Source of the DNA: Achromobacter marplatensis
GTDB lineage: Bacteria > Pseudomonadota > Gammaproteobacteria > Burkholderiales > Burkholderiaceae_B
NCBI RefSeq assembly: GCF_002209535.1
Contig: NZ_NJIG01000010.1
Span: 62,001-126,000 of the forward strand
DNA: 64,000 nucleotides
Direction: 5' to 3'
Every line of letters starts with the position of its first letter. Within the stretch, counting starts at the first letter, position 1. Of this stretch, positions 25,660 through 35,581 are shown piece by piece. A model generated the notes under the pieces. It was not told where the DNA came from and made no database searches. It worked only from the letters and a program-made list of their open reading frames with translations. A program made the translations under genes and the position numbers.

Positions 25660-27024
25660 ATGGTTAAATCCTCCTCATCCTTGCCGCTGGCGGCGAATCA
25701 CGCGCGTTTTTCCGAACTCGTCGAACAAACCCTCGCCTACGCGCGCCAGATCGGCGCTTCCGACGCCGCGGCGGAAGTCTCGGAAAGCCTGGGCCTGTCG
25801 GTCTCGGTCCGAAAGAACGACATCGAAACCGTTGAGCAGACACGCGACCGCTCGCTGGACCTGACGGTCTACGCCGGCCAGAGCCGCGGGTCCGCCTCGA
25901 CCTCCGACTTTTCGGAAGCGGCGCTGCGCCAGACCGTCGAAGCCGCCTGGCACATCGCCCGCCATACCGCTGCCGATCCGGCCGCCGGCCTGCCCGACGC
26001 CGACCAGCTGGCCACCGAATTCCCCGACCTGGACCTGCACCGCGCCTGGAGCGTGTCCACCGAAGAAGCCGCCGAACTCGCGTTGCGCGCCGAACGCGCT
26101 GCGCGCGACGTCGACGCCCGCATCACGAACACCGACGGCGCCACCGTGGGCACCTACGAAGGCCAGTTCGTCATGGGCAACACCCGGGGCTTCCTGGGCG
26201 GCTACCCGTATTCGCGCCACAGTCTGTCGGTGGCGCCCATCGCGGGCCGCGGCAACGGCATGCAGCGCGACTACTGGTACACGTCCGAGCGCGATCCGGC
26301 CAAGCTGGCCTCGCCCGAGGCCATCGGCCGTTACGCCGCCGAGCGCACGCTAAGCCGCCTGTCGGCCCGCCGCATCCGCACCGGCAAGTTCCCCGTCCTG
26401 TTCGAGGCGCCGCTGGCGCTGGGCCTGGTCGGCGCGCTGACCCAGGCCGTCAACGGCGGGGCGCTCTACCGCAAGGCCAGCTTCCTGGTGGATTCGCTGG
26501 GCAAGCCGATCTTCCCTAAGCACATCAACCTGACCGAAGACCCCCACATCCGTGGCGGCATGGGCAGCTCGCCCTTCGACGACGAGGGCGTACGCACGCG
26601 CCGCCGCAGCGTGGTGTCGGGCGGCGTGCTGGAAGGCTATTTCCTGTCGTCCTACACGGCCCGCAAGCTGGGCATGGCTACCACCGGCAACGCCGGCGGC
26701 TCGCATAACCTCGTGTTCAGCTCCACGCTGACCAAGCGCGGCGACGATTTCGAAGCCATGCTGAAGAAGCTGGGCACGGGCTTCCTCGTCACCGAACTGA
26801 TCGGCCAGGGCGTCAACTACGTCACGGGCGATTACTCGCGCGGCGCATTCGGCTACTGGGTGGAAAACGGCAAGATCCAGCATGCCGTGCAGGAAATCAC
26901 CATCGCCGGCAATCTGGCGGACATGTTCCAGCAGATCGTCGCCGTGGGCGCGGACACCATTTCGCGCGGCACCAAGACCACCGGCTCGATCCTGATCGAG
27001 CAAATGGCCATCGCGGGAACGTGA
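25660..27024 (+). CDS. pmbA: Metalloprotease subunit PmbA (TldE)
   Basis: A 454-residue TldD/PmbA family protein, the non-catalytic partner of TldD in the heterodimeric protease that processes microcin B17 and degrades unfolded peptides such as CcdA. Characteristic elements are GSASTSDFS near the N-terminus, [20 protein letters not shown], and the C-terminal [20 protein letters not shown] and [17 protein letters not shown]. The frame is open to 25600, but homologues begin near MVKSS, so the ATG at 25660 is used. tldD is not in the window. Confidence 0.94.
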   Translation: MVKSSSSLPLAANHARFSELVEQTLAYARQIGASDAAAEVSESLGLSVSVRKNDIETVEQTRDRSLDLTVYAGQSRGSASTSDFSEAALRQTVEAAWHIARHTAADPAAGLPDADQLATEFPDLDLHRAWSVSTEEAAELALRAERAARDVDARITNTDGATVGTYEGQFVMGNTRGFLGGYPYSRHSLSVAPIAGRGNGMQRDYWYTSERDPAKLASPEAIGRYAAERTLSRLSARRIRTGKFPVLFEAPLALGLVGALTQAVNGGALYRKASFLVDSLGKPIFPKHINLTEDPHIRGGMGSSPFDDEGVRTRRRSVVSGGVLEGYFLSSYTARKLGMATTGNAGGSHNLVFSSTLTKRGDDFEAMLKKLGTGFLVTELIGQGVNYVTGDYSRGAFGYWVENGKIQHAVQEITIAGNLADMFQQIVAVGADTISRGTKTTGSILIEQMAIAGT

Positions 27025-27038
27025 TCGCCGGGGGAAAC

Positions 27039-27054
27039 GATGGGTTGCGCGCGG
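27039..27054. repeat. Partial copy of the dispersed repeat
   Basis: GATGGGTTGCGCGCGG matches the inverted form of the inner arm at 16435-16453. Downstream, AACACCGATATCC (27132-27144) also recurs at 16359-16371 inside the large element, so the pmbA 3' region may hold a decayed copy. Confidence 0.5.
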
Positions 27055-27204
27055 CGCATGCCGGTGTCCTGATCCGCGTTTCCTCGCGCTCCTCGCATCG
27101 TCTCCCCCTCTCGGGAATTCCTCTAGCCACCAACACCGATATCCCCGTGTAATATCCGGCGGGTATTGCTCGAAGTCCCAGGTGTTGCAGTAAGGAGCAA
27201 AGAG

Positions 27205-28302
27205 ATGCAACGACGTTCATTCTTGAAGCACGCCGGACTCGGCGCCGTCGCCACGGGGGCCGCCGTCAGCACGCCTGCGTTCGCGCAGGACATGCCGTCT
27301 TTGAGCTGGCGTTTGTCGTCTGCGTTTCCCGCTGCCCTGGACCTGCGCATCGGCGCCGGCGAGCATTTCTGCAAATTCGTCTCGGAAGCCACGGGCGGCA
27401 AGTTCAACATTCGCCACTTCCCCGACGGCGAGATCGTCCCCGCCTCGGACCTGCTGGAAGCCGTCTCCACCAGCAAGGTGGAATGCGGCCACGGATCGTC
27501 GCGCCTCTTTTTCGCCAAGAACCCCGCCTTCTGCTTCGACGCCGCCGTGCCCTTCGGGTTGAACGCGCGCCAGATGAACGCCTGGATGAGCGAAGGCGAC
27601 GGCCTGCGCCTGACCCGCGAGCTCTTCAAGCCGGAAAAGATCATCAATTTCCCGCTGGGTAACACCGGGGCGCAGATGGGCGGCTGGTACACCCGTGAAA
27701 TCAAACGCCTGGCCGACTTGAAAGACCTGAAGATGCGGGTGGGCGGGCTGGCCGCCGACGTGCTCGGACGCATGGGCGTGTCGCCGCAACCGGCGGACCC
27801 GGCCAAGCCGCTGGCCGAGGCTTTCGAAAAAGACGGGCTGCAGGCCGTGGCCGGCGCGGGCGCCTATGACGATGACAAGCTGGGTCTGAATAAGGTAGCT
27901 AAGTATTACTACGCACCCGGCTGGTGGGCGGGCGGCGAACAGCTTTCCCTCTATATCAACGACGAGGCCTGGAACAAGCTGCCCAAGCACTACCAGGCGG
28001 TGGTGCAGGCCGCGTCGCTGGCCGCGCATGTGTCCCTGACCGCGCGCTACGACGCCCGCAACCCCGCGGCGCTGGCGCAACTGACGGCAAGCGGCGCGCA
28101 AATCCGCACGTTTCCGCGTGCCATCATGGACGTGGCGTTTGAAACGACGCAACAGGCTTACAAGGACTTGGCGGCTAAAGACCCGAAGTTCAAGGCCATA
28201 CTCGACAGTTACATGGGCTTTCGCGACAGCGAGATGCCGTGGTTCCGTTTGACCGAAAGCGCCTATGGCCAGTACTTGGGCGTGGCGCTGTCGGGCAGGT
28301 AG
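27205..28302 (+). CDS. TRAP-type (DctP) substrate-binding protein, Tat-exported
   Basis: A 365-residue periplasmic receptor. It starts with a twin-arginine signal (MQRRSFLKHAGLG) and is cleaved after PAFA. The DctP-type fold is seen in LSWRLSSAFPAALDLRIGAGE, ADLKDLKMRVGGLAADVLGRMG and YYAPGWWAGGEQLSLYIN, the latter typical of the mannitol/2-oxoacid/lactate subgroup. AAGGAG lies 7 nt before the ATG at 27205. No DctQ/DctM membrane genes adjoin it, so it must use a permease elsewhere. Confidence 0.92.
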   Translation: MQRRSFLKHAGLGAVATGAAVSTPAFAQDMPSLSWRLSSAFPAALDLRIGAGEHFCKFVSEATGGKFNIRHFPDGEIVPASDLLEAVSTSKVECGHGSSRLFFAKNPAFCFDAAVPFGLNARQMNAWMSEGDGLRLTRELFKPEKIINFPLGNTGAQMGGWYTREIKRLADLKDLKMRVGGLAADVLGRMGVSPQPADPAKPLAEAFEKDGLQAVAGAGAYDDDKLGLNKVAKYYYAPGWWAGGEQLSLYINDEAWNKLPKHYQAVVQAASLAAHVSLTARYDARNPAALAQLTASGAQIRTFPRAIMDVAFETTQQAYKDLAAKDPKFKAILDSYMGFRDSEMPWFRLTESAYGQYLGVALSGR

Positions 28303-28563
28303 CAGGGAGGTCCGCCGCAGGCTGAACGGCATTCGGTGGAGAGTAGGGTTTTTGCTAGTAATACCGCGTTTTTTACAAAAAAATGGGCGGTTTTCGGGCT
28401 TTTCTCGAACCACATTCGAGTTTCGGCCTGATACAAAGGAGTAATATCCCGGGTCTTGACGCGCAATCATGGCGCCTTTAGGCGGCATAAGACGTCAATC
28501 CGGCGGGATTACACCAGCCCGGATTACCAATATTCCGAGACAGACTTTAAGGTGGTATCAACC

Positions 28564-29718
28564 ATGCAATCCAAGACCAAGAAGCTGCTGGCCGCGCTGA
28601 TCGCCGCCGGTATCGTCCCGGCTGCGCACGCGGCTGACATCAAGCTGGGTGTGGCGGAAGCCCTGTCCGGCGGCGCCGCCCAGTACGGCGTCTCGATCCG
28701 CAATGGTTTCCAGCTTGCCGCTGACGAAATCAACGCTGCGGGTGGTATCAACGGCAACAAGCTCGTGCTGGTGGTCGAGGACGAACAAGGCAAGAAAGAA
28801 GAAGCCATCAACGTCTTCAAGAAACTGATCTTCAAGGACAACGTCCTGATGGTCTTCGGCCCGACGCTGTCGAACTCGGCCCAAGCCGCCGACCCGATCG
28901 CCCAGGCTGCCAAGACGGTCGCCTTCGGCACGTCCAACACCGCTGACGGCATCACCTCCATCGGCAACTACGTGTTCCGCAACTCGGTCACCGAAGCCGA
29001 CGTGCTGCCGGCCACCATCTCCACCGTCAAGGCCAAGACCGGCCTGAAGAACGTGGCGGTGCTCTACGGCAACGACGACGTCTTCACCAAGAGCGGCTAC
29101 GACAACTTCAAGAAGGCCCTGGAAGACCAGAAGATCCCGGTCACCACGACCGAAACGTTCGCCAAGGGCGACGTGGACTTCAAGGCCCAGCTGACCAAGA
29201 TCAAGGGCACCAACCCCGACGCCATCGTGCTGTCCGCACTGCTGGCCGAAGGCGCTCCCATCATGGTGCAGGCCCGCCAACTGGGCCTGAACGTGCCCGT
29301 CATCGGCGGCAACGGCATGAACTCGGTCAAGATTTTCGACCTGGCCCCTGGCGGCGCATCGAACAATCTGTGGATCGGCAGCCCATGGTCGATCGAGAAC
29401 AAGGCCCCCGAGAACGTCAAGTTCATCGACGCCTACAAGGCCAAGTTCAACGGTTCGCCCGACCAGTTCGCAGCCCAGTCGTATGACGCCATGTACATCG
29501 TGGCCCAGGCGCTGAAGAACACCAAGATCACCGGCGAACTGCCCAAGGACCGCGCTGCCCTGCGCGACGCCCTGCCTTCCGTGACCTGGACCGGTGCCAC
29601 TGGCGCGTTCAAGTTCCGTCAAGCCAACGACCGCGCCGGCAAGCCGGCCGGCTACGACGCCGACCAGGCGCCGATCGTCAGCGTGACCAAGGACGGCAAG
29701 TACGTCATCGAGAAGTAA
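28564..29718 (+). CDS. Branched-chain amino acid ABC substrate-binding protein
   Basis: A 384-residue type I periplasmic receptor of the LivK/HAAT family. A signal peptide ends AAHA near residue 22, followed by DIKLGVAEALSGGAAQYG and the NFKKALEDQKIPVTTTETFAKGDVDF segment. The ATG at 28564 is chosen because it opens the signal peptide; the frame extends upstream without one. It is followed by an attenuating terminator and then livHMGF, giving a complete five-gene importer. Leucine-type or other amino or aromatic acid specificity cannot be fixed. Confidence 0.94.
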   Translation: MQSKTKKLLAALIAAGIVPAAHAADIKLGVAEALSGGAAQYGVSIRNGFQLAADEINAAGGINGNKLVLVVEDEQGKKEEAINVFKKLIFKDNVLMVFGPTLSNSAQAADPIAQAAKTVAFGTSNTADGITSIGNYVFRNSVTEADVLPATISTVKAKTGLKNVAVLYGNDDVFTKSGYDNFKKALEDQKIPVTTTETFAKGDVDFKAQLTKIKGTNPDAIVLSALLAEGAPIMVQARQLGLNVPVIGGNGMNSVKIFDLAPGGASNNLWIGSPWSIENKAPENVKFIDAYKAKFNGSPDQFAAQSYDAMYIVAQALKNTKITGELPKDRAALRDALPSVTWTGATGAFKFRQANDRAGKPAGYDADQAPIVSVTKDGKYVIEK

Positions 29719-29745
29719 GCAGTACGCATCCCCGCGCGGGGGGAT

Positions 29746-29785
29746 GCGCCTTGCGGACGGCAGCGCTGTCCGCAAGGCGCTTTTT
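29746..29785 (+). terminator. Terminator/attenuator between receptor and permease genes
   Basis: GCGCCTTGCGGAC (29746-29758) pairs with GTCCGCAAGGCGC (29768-29780), followed by TTTTT. It would let the receptor gene be expressed more strongly than the membrane and ATPase genes. Confidence 0.88.
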
Positions 29786-29882
29786 ATCGTAGGGCCGTCC
29801 CAAGACAAAAATGGCCTCCCCCGGGAGAGCCAGACCACGCAGCGGGCGCGTGGAGGCCCTCATAGATCTGGAAAGTCCCATC

Positions 29883-30764
29883 ATGTTCGAACAACAATTC
29901 GTCAATGCCTTGTCGCTGGGCTGTGTGTATGCACTGTTCGCGCTGGGCTTCACGCTGATCTTCGGCGTGCTCGGGGTGATCAACCTGGCGCATGGCGCCG
30001 TCTTCATGGTTGGCGCCTACGCAGCACTGTTCGTGGTCCAGCACTTCGGCCTGCCCCTGTGGGGTGCGCTGATGGTCGCGTTCTTCGTGGCCGGCTTCAC
30101 CGGGGTCATCATCGACTACCTGGTGCTCAAGCCCCTGCGCAAGCGCAACGCGCCGCACTTGATCCCCATGATCGCCACGATTGGCGTGGGCATCATCCTG
30201 AATAACGGCGCCCAAAGCATTTTCGGCGCCAGCAACCTGCGCTTCCCGCACGGCACCGTGCCGGAGGAAGTGATCGAAGTTGCCGGTCTGCACCTGACCG
30301 TCATCGAGCTGGGCATCATCTTCCTGTCGTTCGCGCTGATGGCCGTGCTGATGTACGTCATGCGCCGCACGCAATTCGGCCGCGCGCTGCGCGCCATTGC
30401 CGAATCGCCCAAGGCCGCCTGGCTGCTGGGCATCAACGTCGAGCGCCTGTTCGTCACCACCTCGTTCGCCGCAGCTGCCCTGGGCGGCGTGGCCGGCGTG
30501 CTGATCGGGCTGTACTCGAACGCGCTGTTCCCGCTGATGGGCCAGCCGATGCTGCACAAGGGCATCGCGGTCATCATCCTGGGCGGCATGGGCGACATCC
30601 GCGGCGCCATGCTGGGCGGGCTCTTCCTGGGCTTCGCCGAGGTGCTGTCGGTCGCGTACGTCGGTTCCACCATGCGCGATGCGGTGGCTTTCGGCCTGCT
30701 GTTCCTGATCCTGCTGGTGCGCCCGCAAGGTCTGTTCGGCAAAGTGGTTCAACGCAAGGCTTAA
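29883..30764 (+). CDS. livH: Branched-chain amino acid ABC permease LivH
   Basis: A 293-residue inner-membrane protein with about eight hydrophobic helices; GCVYALFALGFTLIFGVLGVINLAHGA is typical of LivH. The ATG at 29883 (MFEQQFVNAL) opens the first helix; an upstream open extension is not hydrophobic. The LivM gene follows after three bases. Confidence 0.94.
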   Translation: MFEQQFVNALSLGCVYALFALGFTLIFGVLGVINLAHGAVFMVGAYAALFVVQHFGLPLWGALMVAFFVAGFTGVIIDYLVLKPLRKRNAPHLIPMIATIGVGIILNNGAQSIFGASNLRFPHGTVPEEVIEVAGLHLTVIELGIIFLSFALMAVLMYVMRRTQFGRALRAIAESPKAAWLLGINVERLFVTTSFAAAALGGVAGVLIGLYSNALFPLMGQPMLHKGIAVIILGGMGDIRGAMLGGLFLGFAEVLSVAYVGSTMRDAVAFGLLFLILLVRPQGLFGKVVQRKA

Positions 30765-30767
30765 AGA

Positions 30768-31649
30768 ATGAGCGGATTCGAAAACTTCTGGGCCATCTAC
30801 GGCAACCTGGTGCTCACGCTGGGCACCAATGCCTTGCTGGCCCTCTCCATCTGGCTGACCCTGGCCTGCGGTATGCTGGCCATGGCCAACGCCGCTTTCA
30901 TGGGCATCGGGGCGTACACCGCCGCGCTGCTCACCATGAACTACGACGCCCCGTTCACGGTCGCCCTGGCCGGCGGCATGGCGGCGCCCGCGCTGGTAGC
31001 GGCGCTGATCGGCTTGCCGACCTTGCGCTTGTCAGGGGTCTATCTGGCCATGGCCACGCTGGGCTTCGGTGAAGTCGTGCGCGTGACCATCCTGAACACC
31101 GAGTCCCTCACCGGCGGCGCGCTGGGCCTGAACGGCATCCCGCAGCTGACGCAGTGGTGGCATGTGGTGCTGGCGGTCGTCATCGTCCTGTTCGTGCTCT
31201 GGCGCGTGCGCGCCTCCAAGATCGGCCGCTCGTTCGACGCCATCCGCGGCGACGAAACGGCAGCGGGCCTGATGGGCATCGACGTGCGTGCCAACAAGAT
31301 GCTGGCCTTCGTGGCCGGCGCGATGATCGCAGGCCTGGCCGGCGCCCTGAACGCGCACCTGACCTTCTTCATCGGTCCCAACGAATACGGTTTCGACCGG
31401 GGCGTTGAAATCCTGACCATGGCCATCCTGGGCGGCATCGGCGGCCTGGCGGGTCCTGTCCTGGGCAGCTTCATCATTACGGTGCTGCCCGAGCTGCTGC
31501 GCGGCTTCGCGGATTTGCGTCTGATCGCGAACGGAGTGATTCTGGTGGTGATTGTGTTGTTCCTGCCGCAAGGCATCTGGGACCCGGCGCGCTTCAAGCG
31601 CTGGGCGCGTCAAGGCCGGGGCGGCCAGGGAGGCAAGCGCCATGCTTGA
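30768..31649 (+). CDS. livM: Branched-chain amino acid ABC permease LivM
   Basis: A 293-residue membrane permease with LivM signatures RLSGVYLAMATLGFGEVVR and GGIGGLAGPVLGSF. It pairs with LivH to form the channel. Its 3' end overlaps livG by 8 bp. Confidence 0.94.
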   Translation: MSGFENFWAIYGNLVLTLGTNALLALSIWLTLACGMLAMANAAFMGIGAYTAALLTMNYDAPFTVALAGGMAAPALVAALIGLPTLRLSGVYLAMATLGFGEVVRVTILNTESLTGGALGLNGIPQLTQWWHVVLAVVIVLFVLWRVRASKIGRSFDAIRGDETAAGLMGIDVRANKMLAFVAGAMIAGLAGALNAHLTFFIGPNEYGFDRGVEILTMAILGGIGGLAGPVLGSFIITVLPELLRGFADLRLIANGVILVVIVLFLPQGIWDPARFKRWARQGRGGQGGKRHA

Positions 31650-32430
31650 GCTTTCCTCCGTCTCCAAGAGCTTCGGCGGCCTGCATGTGCTGCATGACGT
31701 CAGTCTGTCCGTGCCCGAAGGCGCGATCTTCGGCCTGATCGGCCCCAACGGCGCCGGCAAGACCACGGTGTTCAACCTGATCACCGGCCTGTTGCCGCCC
31801 AGCGGCGGCTCGATCACGTTCAACGGCCAAAGCGTGCTGGGCAAGAAGCCGCACAGCATCACGCGCATGGGCATTGCGCGCACGTTCCAGAACATCCGTC
31901 TCTTCAAAGAGATGACGTTGCTGGAAAACGTGGTGGTGGGCGCCTATCGCCACATGAACTACGGCTTCCCCAGCCTGCTGCTGGGCCTGCCGGGCTACCG
32001 CGAGCACGAAAAGCGCGCCCGCGAGCGCGCCCACGAGCTGCTGACGTGGATGCGTCTGGATCACAAGGCCAACGACCTGGCCGATAACCTGTCCTACGGC
32101 GAACAGCGACGCCTGGAGCTGGCGCGCGCGCTGGCCACCGAGCCCAAGTTGTTGCTGCTGGACGAGCCGGTCGCGGGCATGAATACCGGCGAACGCGCCG
32201 AGCTCATGCGCGAGATTCTGGCGATCCGCGACCGCGGCTACACCATCCTCATGATCGAACACGACATGCGCTTCGTCATGGGCCTGTGCGAACGCATCGC
32301 GGTGCTGAACTTCGGCAAGATCATCGCTTGCGGCGGTCCCGAAGAGATCCGCAACAATGAGCAGGTCATCGAGGCCTACCTGGGCCGCGAAGACGACGAA
32401 GACACCGAACAAGCGGAGGCCGCCAAATGA
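31642..32430 (+). CDS. livG: Branched-chain amino acid ABC ATPase LivG
   Basis: A 262-residue ATPase with Walker A GPNGAGKTT, LSYGEQRRLELARALA, Walker B LLLLDEPVAGM, and the IEHDMRFVMGL H-loop typical of LivG. The start at 31642 (MLELSSVSKSFGG) overlaps livM; the longer frame from 31552 lies within livM and is not needed. It overlaps livF by four bases. Confidence 0.95.
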   Translation: MLELSSVSKSFGGLHVLHDVSLSVPEGAIFGLIGPNGAGKTTVFNLITGLLPPSGGSITFNGQSVLGKKPHSITRMGIARTFQNIRLFKEMTLLENVVVGAYRHMNYGFPSLLLGLPGYREHEKRARERAHELLTWMRLDHKANDLADNLSYGEQRRLELARALATEPKLLLLDEPVAGMNTGERAELMREILAIRDRGYTILMIEHDMRFVMGLCERIAVLNFGKIIACGGPEEIRNNEQVIEAYLGREDDEDTEQAEAAK

Positions 32431-33137
32431 GCGCGATGCTGGAAGTCCGCGGACTCGAGGTCAACTACGGCCATATCGAAGCCGTCCGCGGCATCGACCT
32501 GGACCTGAACGCCAAAGAAATCACTGCCCTGGTCGGCGCCAACGGCGCCGGCAAATCGACCACGCTGCTGGCGCTGTCGGGCTTGTTGCCCAAAGCGCGC
32601 GGCCGCATCCTGTTCGAAGGCGAAGACGTCACCAACCTGGCCCCGCACCAGCTCGTGGCGCGCGGCATTGTGCAGGTGCCGGAAGGCCGGGCCATCCTCA
32701 CCACCATGACGGTGCTGGAAAACCTGGAGCTGGGCGCCTACCGCCGCGGCCTGAAGAACGTGGATTCCGACCTGGAATACGTGTTCAACCTGTTTCCGCG
32801 CCTGAAAGAGCGGATCACCGGCATCGCCGGCAACCTGTCGGGCGGCGAACAGCAGATGCTGGCCATCGGCCGCGCCTTGATGGCCAAGCCCCGCCTGCTG
32901 CTGCTGGACGAACCGTCGATGGGCCTGGCGCCGATCGTCGTGCAGGAGATCTTCCGTTCGCTGCGCGCCATCAACGCCGACGGCCTGACCCTGTTCCTGG
33001 TGGAGCAGAACGTGCGCCAGGCGCTGAAGATCGCCCAGAACGGCTACGTGCTGGAGAACGGCGCCATGGCGCTGACTGGCACCGGTCGTGAATTGCTGGG
33101 CCACCCCCGCGTTCTGGAAGCCTATCTGGGCGCCTGA
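32427..33137 (+). CDS. livF: Branched-chain amino acid ABC ATPase LivF
   Basis: A 236-residue ATPase with GANGAGKST, LSGGEQQMLAIGRALM, LLLLDEPSMGLAP and VEQNVRQAL, the usual LivF set. The start overlaps the livG stop (ATGA). It is the last gene of the importer operon; a strong hairpin lies at 33179-33202. Confidence 0.95.
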   Translation: MSAMLEVRGLEVNYGHIEAVRGIDLDLNAKEITALVGANGAGKSTTLLALSGLLPKARGRILFEGEDVTNLAPHQLVARGIVQVPEGRAILTTMTVLENLELGAYRRGLKNVDSDLEYVFNLFPRLKERITGIAGNLSGGEQQMLAIGRALMAKPRLLLLDEPSMGLAPIVVQEIFRSLRAINADGLTLFLVEQNVRQALKIAQNGYVLENGAMALTGTGRELLGHPRVLEAYLGA

Positions 33138-33441
33138 TCCCGGCGGGCAGGGGATTCGTCCCCGAATCGCATACGCATCGGCCACGCCCGCAGGCGTGGC
33201 CGAAAGCTCCCTGAATTCTTCCCGGTTGCCCACTTTTTGATCATCCGTGTTAGAATTTCAGGCTTTCCCTCATTTTGACCATTGCACGGGCGGGTAATAA
33301 CGCTTAGGCGGGACGTCATAAAGATGAGATCCCGGACTTGAAATCCAACGATTTCACGTCGCCAGGACTCTTGTCTAGTTGGGGAAAGAACACTGGCTAG
33401 ACGTTCTAGTCAGCAAGAACTTTTTATTCTTAGGAACCATC
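33138..33441 (+). other. rplM promoter and untranslated leader region
   Basis: No gene is visible. TAGAAT at 33251-33256, in an AT-rich stretch, is a plausible -10 for rplM-rpsI and would leave a leader of about 180 nt. Within that leader GTCTAG (33373-33378) and CTAGAC (33397-33402) can pair. Ribosomal-protein leaders are often autoregulated, but I do not recognise a described L13 leader here. Confidence 0.45.
33179..33202 (+). terminator. Stem-loop after livF
   Basis: CGGCCACGCC and GGCGTGGCCG form a perfect 10-bp stem with a CGCA loop. No T-run follows, so this may be a Rho-associated or RNA-stabilising 3' end. Confidence 0.5.
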
Positions 33442-33870
33442 ATGAAGACCTTTGTGGCCAAGCCGCATGAAGTCCAACGTGACTGGTTTGTGATCGACGC
33501 CAAGGGCAAAGTCCTCGGTCGTGTGGCCAGCGAAGTCGCACGTCGTCTGCGTGGCAAGCACAAACCTGAATTCACGCCGCACGTTGATACTGGCGATTAC
33601 ATCGTCATCATCAACGCATCCGATATCGTCGTTACCGGTACCAAGGCGAAGGACAAGAAGTACTTCCGCCACACCACGTACCCGGGCGGTATCCGCGAAA
33701 CGAACTTCGAGAAAATGCAAGAGCGTTTTCCCGGTCGCGCCATTCAGAAGGCCGTCAAGGGCATGCTGCCCAAGGGTCCTCTGGGCTACGCCATGATCAA
33801 GAAGCTGAAGGTCTATGCCGGTGCCGAGCACCCGCACACCGCCCAGCAGCCCAAGACGCTGGATATCTAA
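33442..33870 (+). CDS. rplM: 50S ribosomal protein L13
   Basis: A 142-residue L13 protein ([40 protein letters not shown]), full length for the family. The ATG at 33442 is preceded by AGGA; an upstream in-frame ATG at 33379 lies in the leader and is not conserved. It is co-transcribed with rpsI, the universal order. Confidence 0.98.
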   Translation: MKTFVAKPHEVQRDWFVIDAKGKVLGRVASEVARRLRGKHKPEFTPHVDTGDYIVIINASDIVVTGTKAKDKKYFRHTTYPGGIRETNFEKMQERFPGRAIQKAVKGMLPKGPLGYAMIKKLKVYAGAEHPHTAQQPKTLDI

Positions 33871-33879
33871 GGAAACGCC

Positions 33880-34272
33880 ATGATCGGTAACTGGAATTAC
33901 GGAACCGGCCGTCGCAAAACTTCGGTGGCTCGCGTTTTCATCAAGAAGGGCACGGGTAAGATCGTTGTCAACGGCAAGCCCGTCGACGAGTTCTTCGCCC
34001 GCGAAACTGGCCGCATGATCGTGCGCCAGCCGCTGGAACTGACCGGCCACCTGGAATCGTTCGACATCAAAGTCAACGTCCACGGCGGCGGTGAAACCGG
34101 CCAGGCCGGCGCAGTCCGTCACGGCATCACGCGTGCCCTGATCGACTACGACGCGACCCTGAAGCCCGCACTGTCGCAAGCTGGCTTTGTGACCCGCGAT
34201 GCCCGTGAAGTCGAACGTAAGAAGGTCGGCTTCCGCAAGGCACGTCGTCGCAAGCAGTTCAGCAAGCGTTAA
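33880..34272 (+). CDS. rpsI: 30S ribosomal protein S9
   Basis: A 130-residue S9 protein ([20 protein letters not shown]; the C-terminal [11 protein letters not shown] tail reaches the ribosomal P site). It starts 9 bp after rplM and ends at a classic terminator. Confidence 0.98.
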   Translation: MIGNWNYGTGRRKTSVARVFIKKGTGKIVVNGKPVDEFFARETGRMIVRQPLELTGHLESFDIKVNVHGGGETGQAGAVRHGITRALIDYDATLKPALSQAGFVTRDAREVERKKVGFRKARRRKQFSKR

Positions 34273-34281
34273 TGTTGCTGC

Positions 34282-34315
34282 AAAAAACCCGCTTCGGCGG
34301 GTTTTTTGTTTTTGG
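34282..34315 (+). terminator. rplM-rpsI terminator
   Basis: AAAAAACCCGC-TTCG-GCGGGTTTTTT is a stable tetraloop hairpin with a long T-run, right after rpsI. Confidence 0.95.
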
Positions 34316-34471
34316 GCGGACGTGGGACAGTTGCCCCGGCCGCCCCGCGCGGAACTCCGCGCATCCCGTCCGGTCGGACAAAGGGGTTCGCGCACCAATT
34401 TTGGCACGGTGCGCGAAGACCCGTTTCCCGAGCGATACAATCTAGCCTCGTTCTACGAAGAGCACACCATC

Positions 34472-35536
34472 ATGGCCCAAGCATCGAACACCCGTATCAA
34501 GGTTGGTATCGTCGGCGGCACCGGTTATACCGGCGTCGAGTTGCTGCGCTTGCTGTCGCAGCATCCCAATGTGGAATTGACCGCCATCACGTCCCGCAAG
34601 GAAGACGGGCTGCCGGTGGCTGACATGTATCCGAACCTGCGCGGCCGCGTGAACCTGGCCTTCTCGGCGCCGGAAAAGGCCACGCTGACGGATTGCGACG
34701 TGGTGTTCTTCGCGACGCCCCACGGCGTGGCGATGGCGCAAGCTCAGGAACTGATCGCCGCGGGCACCCGCGTCATCGACCTGGCCGCCGATTTCCGCCT
34801 GCAGGACATTCCCACCTTTGAACGCTGGTACAAGATTCCCCATACCTGCCCGGACATCCTGGCCGAATCCCAATACGGCCTGGTGGAACTGAACCGCGAA
34901 GCCATCGCCCGCGCGCGCGTCATCGGCAACCCCGGCTGCTATCCCACCACCGTGCTGCTGGGCCTGGCGCCGCTGCTGGAAGGCGGCAAGCCGCTGGTGG
35001 ATGCCCAAACCCTGATCGCCGACTGCAAGTCGGGCGTGTCGGGCGCCGGCCGCAAGGCGGAAGTGGGCTCGCTGTTCTCGGAAGCGTCCGACAACTTCAA
35101 GGCCTATGGCGTGGCCGGTCACCGTCACCATCCGGAAATCGTTGCCCAGCTGGAGAAGATCTCCGGCGGCAAGGTCGGCCTGACCTTCGTGCCGCACCTG
35201 GTGCCGATGATCCGCGGCATGTTCTCCACGATCTACGCCCGCATCCTGCCCGAAGCCCGCGACACGGACTTCCAGGCGCTGTTCGAGCAACGCTACGCCG
35301 ACGAACCCTTCGTGGACGTGATGCCGGCTGGCAGCCTGCCCGAAACCCGTTCGGTGCGTGCCTCGAACAACCTGCGCATCGCGCTGAGCCGTCCCGGCAA
35401 TGGCGACCAGCTGATCGTCCTGGTCGTGCAAGACAACCTGGTCAAGGGCGCTGCCGGCCAAGCCGTCCAGAACATGAACCTGATGTTCGGCGTGCCCGAA
35501 TCGACGGGCCTGGATCAGGTCGCGATTCTGCCCTGA
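34472..35536 (+). CDS. argC: N-acetyl-gamma-glutamyl-phosphate reductase
   Basis: A 354-residue arginine-biosynthesis enzyme that reduces N-acetylglutamyl phosphate with NADPH. It has a Rossmann motif ([18 protein letters not shown], residues 11-28), catalytic C156 in GNPGCYPTT, and the [11 protein letters not shown] histidine segment. The frame opens far upstream through rpsI, but homology and the ATG at 34472 define the start. No other arg genes are adjacent. Confidence 0.96.
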   Translation: MAQASNTRIKVGIVGGTGYTGVELLRLLSQHPNVELTAITSRKEDGLPVADMYPNLRGRVNLAFSAPEKATLTDCDVVFFATPHGVAMAQAQELIAAGTRVIDLAADFRLQDIPTFERWYKIPHTCPDILAESQYGLVELNREAIARARVIGNPGCYPTTVLLGLAPLLEGGKPLVDAQTLIADCKSGVSGAGRKAEVGSLFSEASDNFKAYGVAGHRHHPEIVAQLEKISGGKVGLTFVPHLVPMIRGMFSTIYARILPEARDTDFQALFEQRYADEPFVDVMPAGSLPETRSVRASNNLRIALSRPGNGDQLIVLVVQDNLVKGAAGQAVQNMNLMFGVPESTGLDQVAILP

Positions 35537-35581
35537 TGCCCGGATCGGGCGGCGGCTCCGGCCGCTGCCCCTCGGCTTCCC

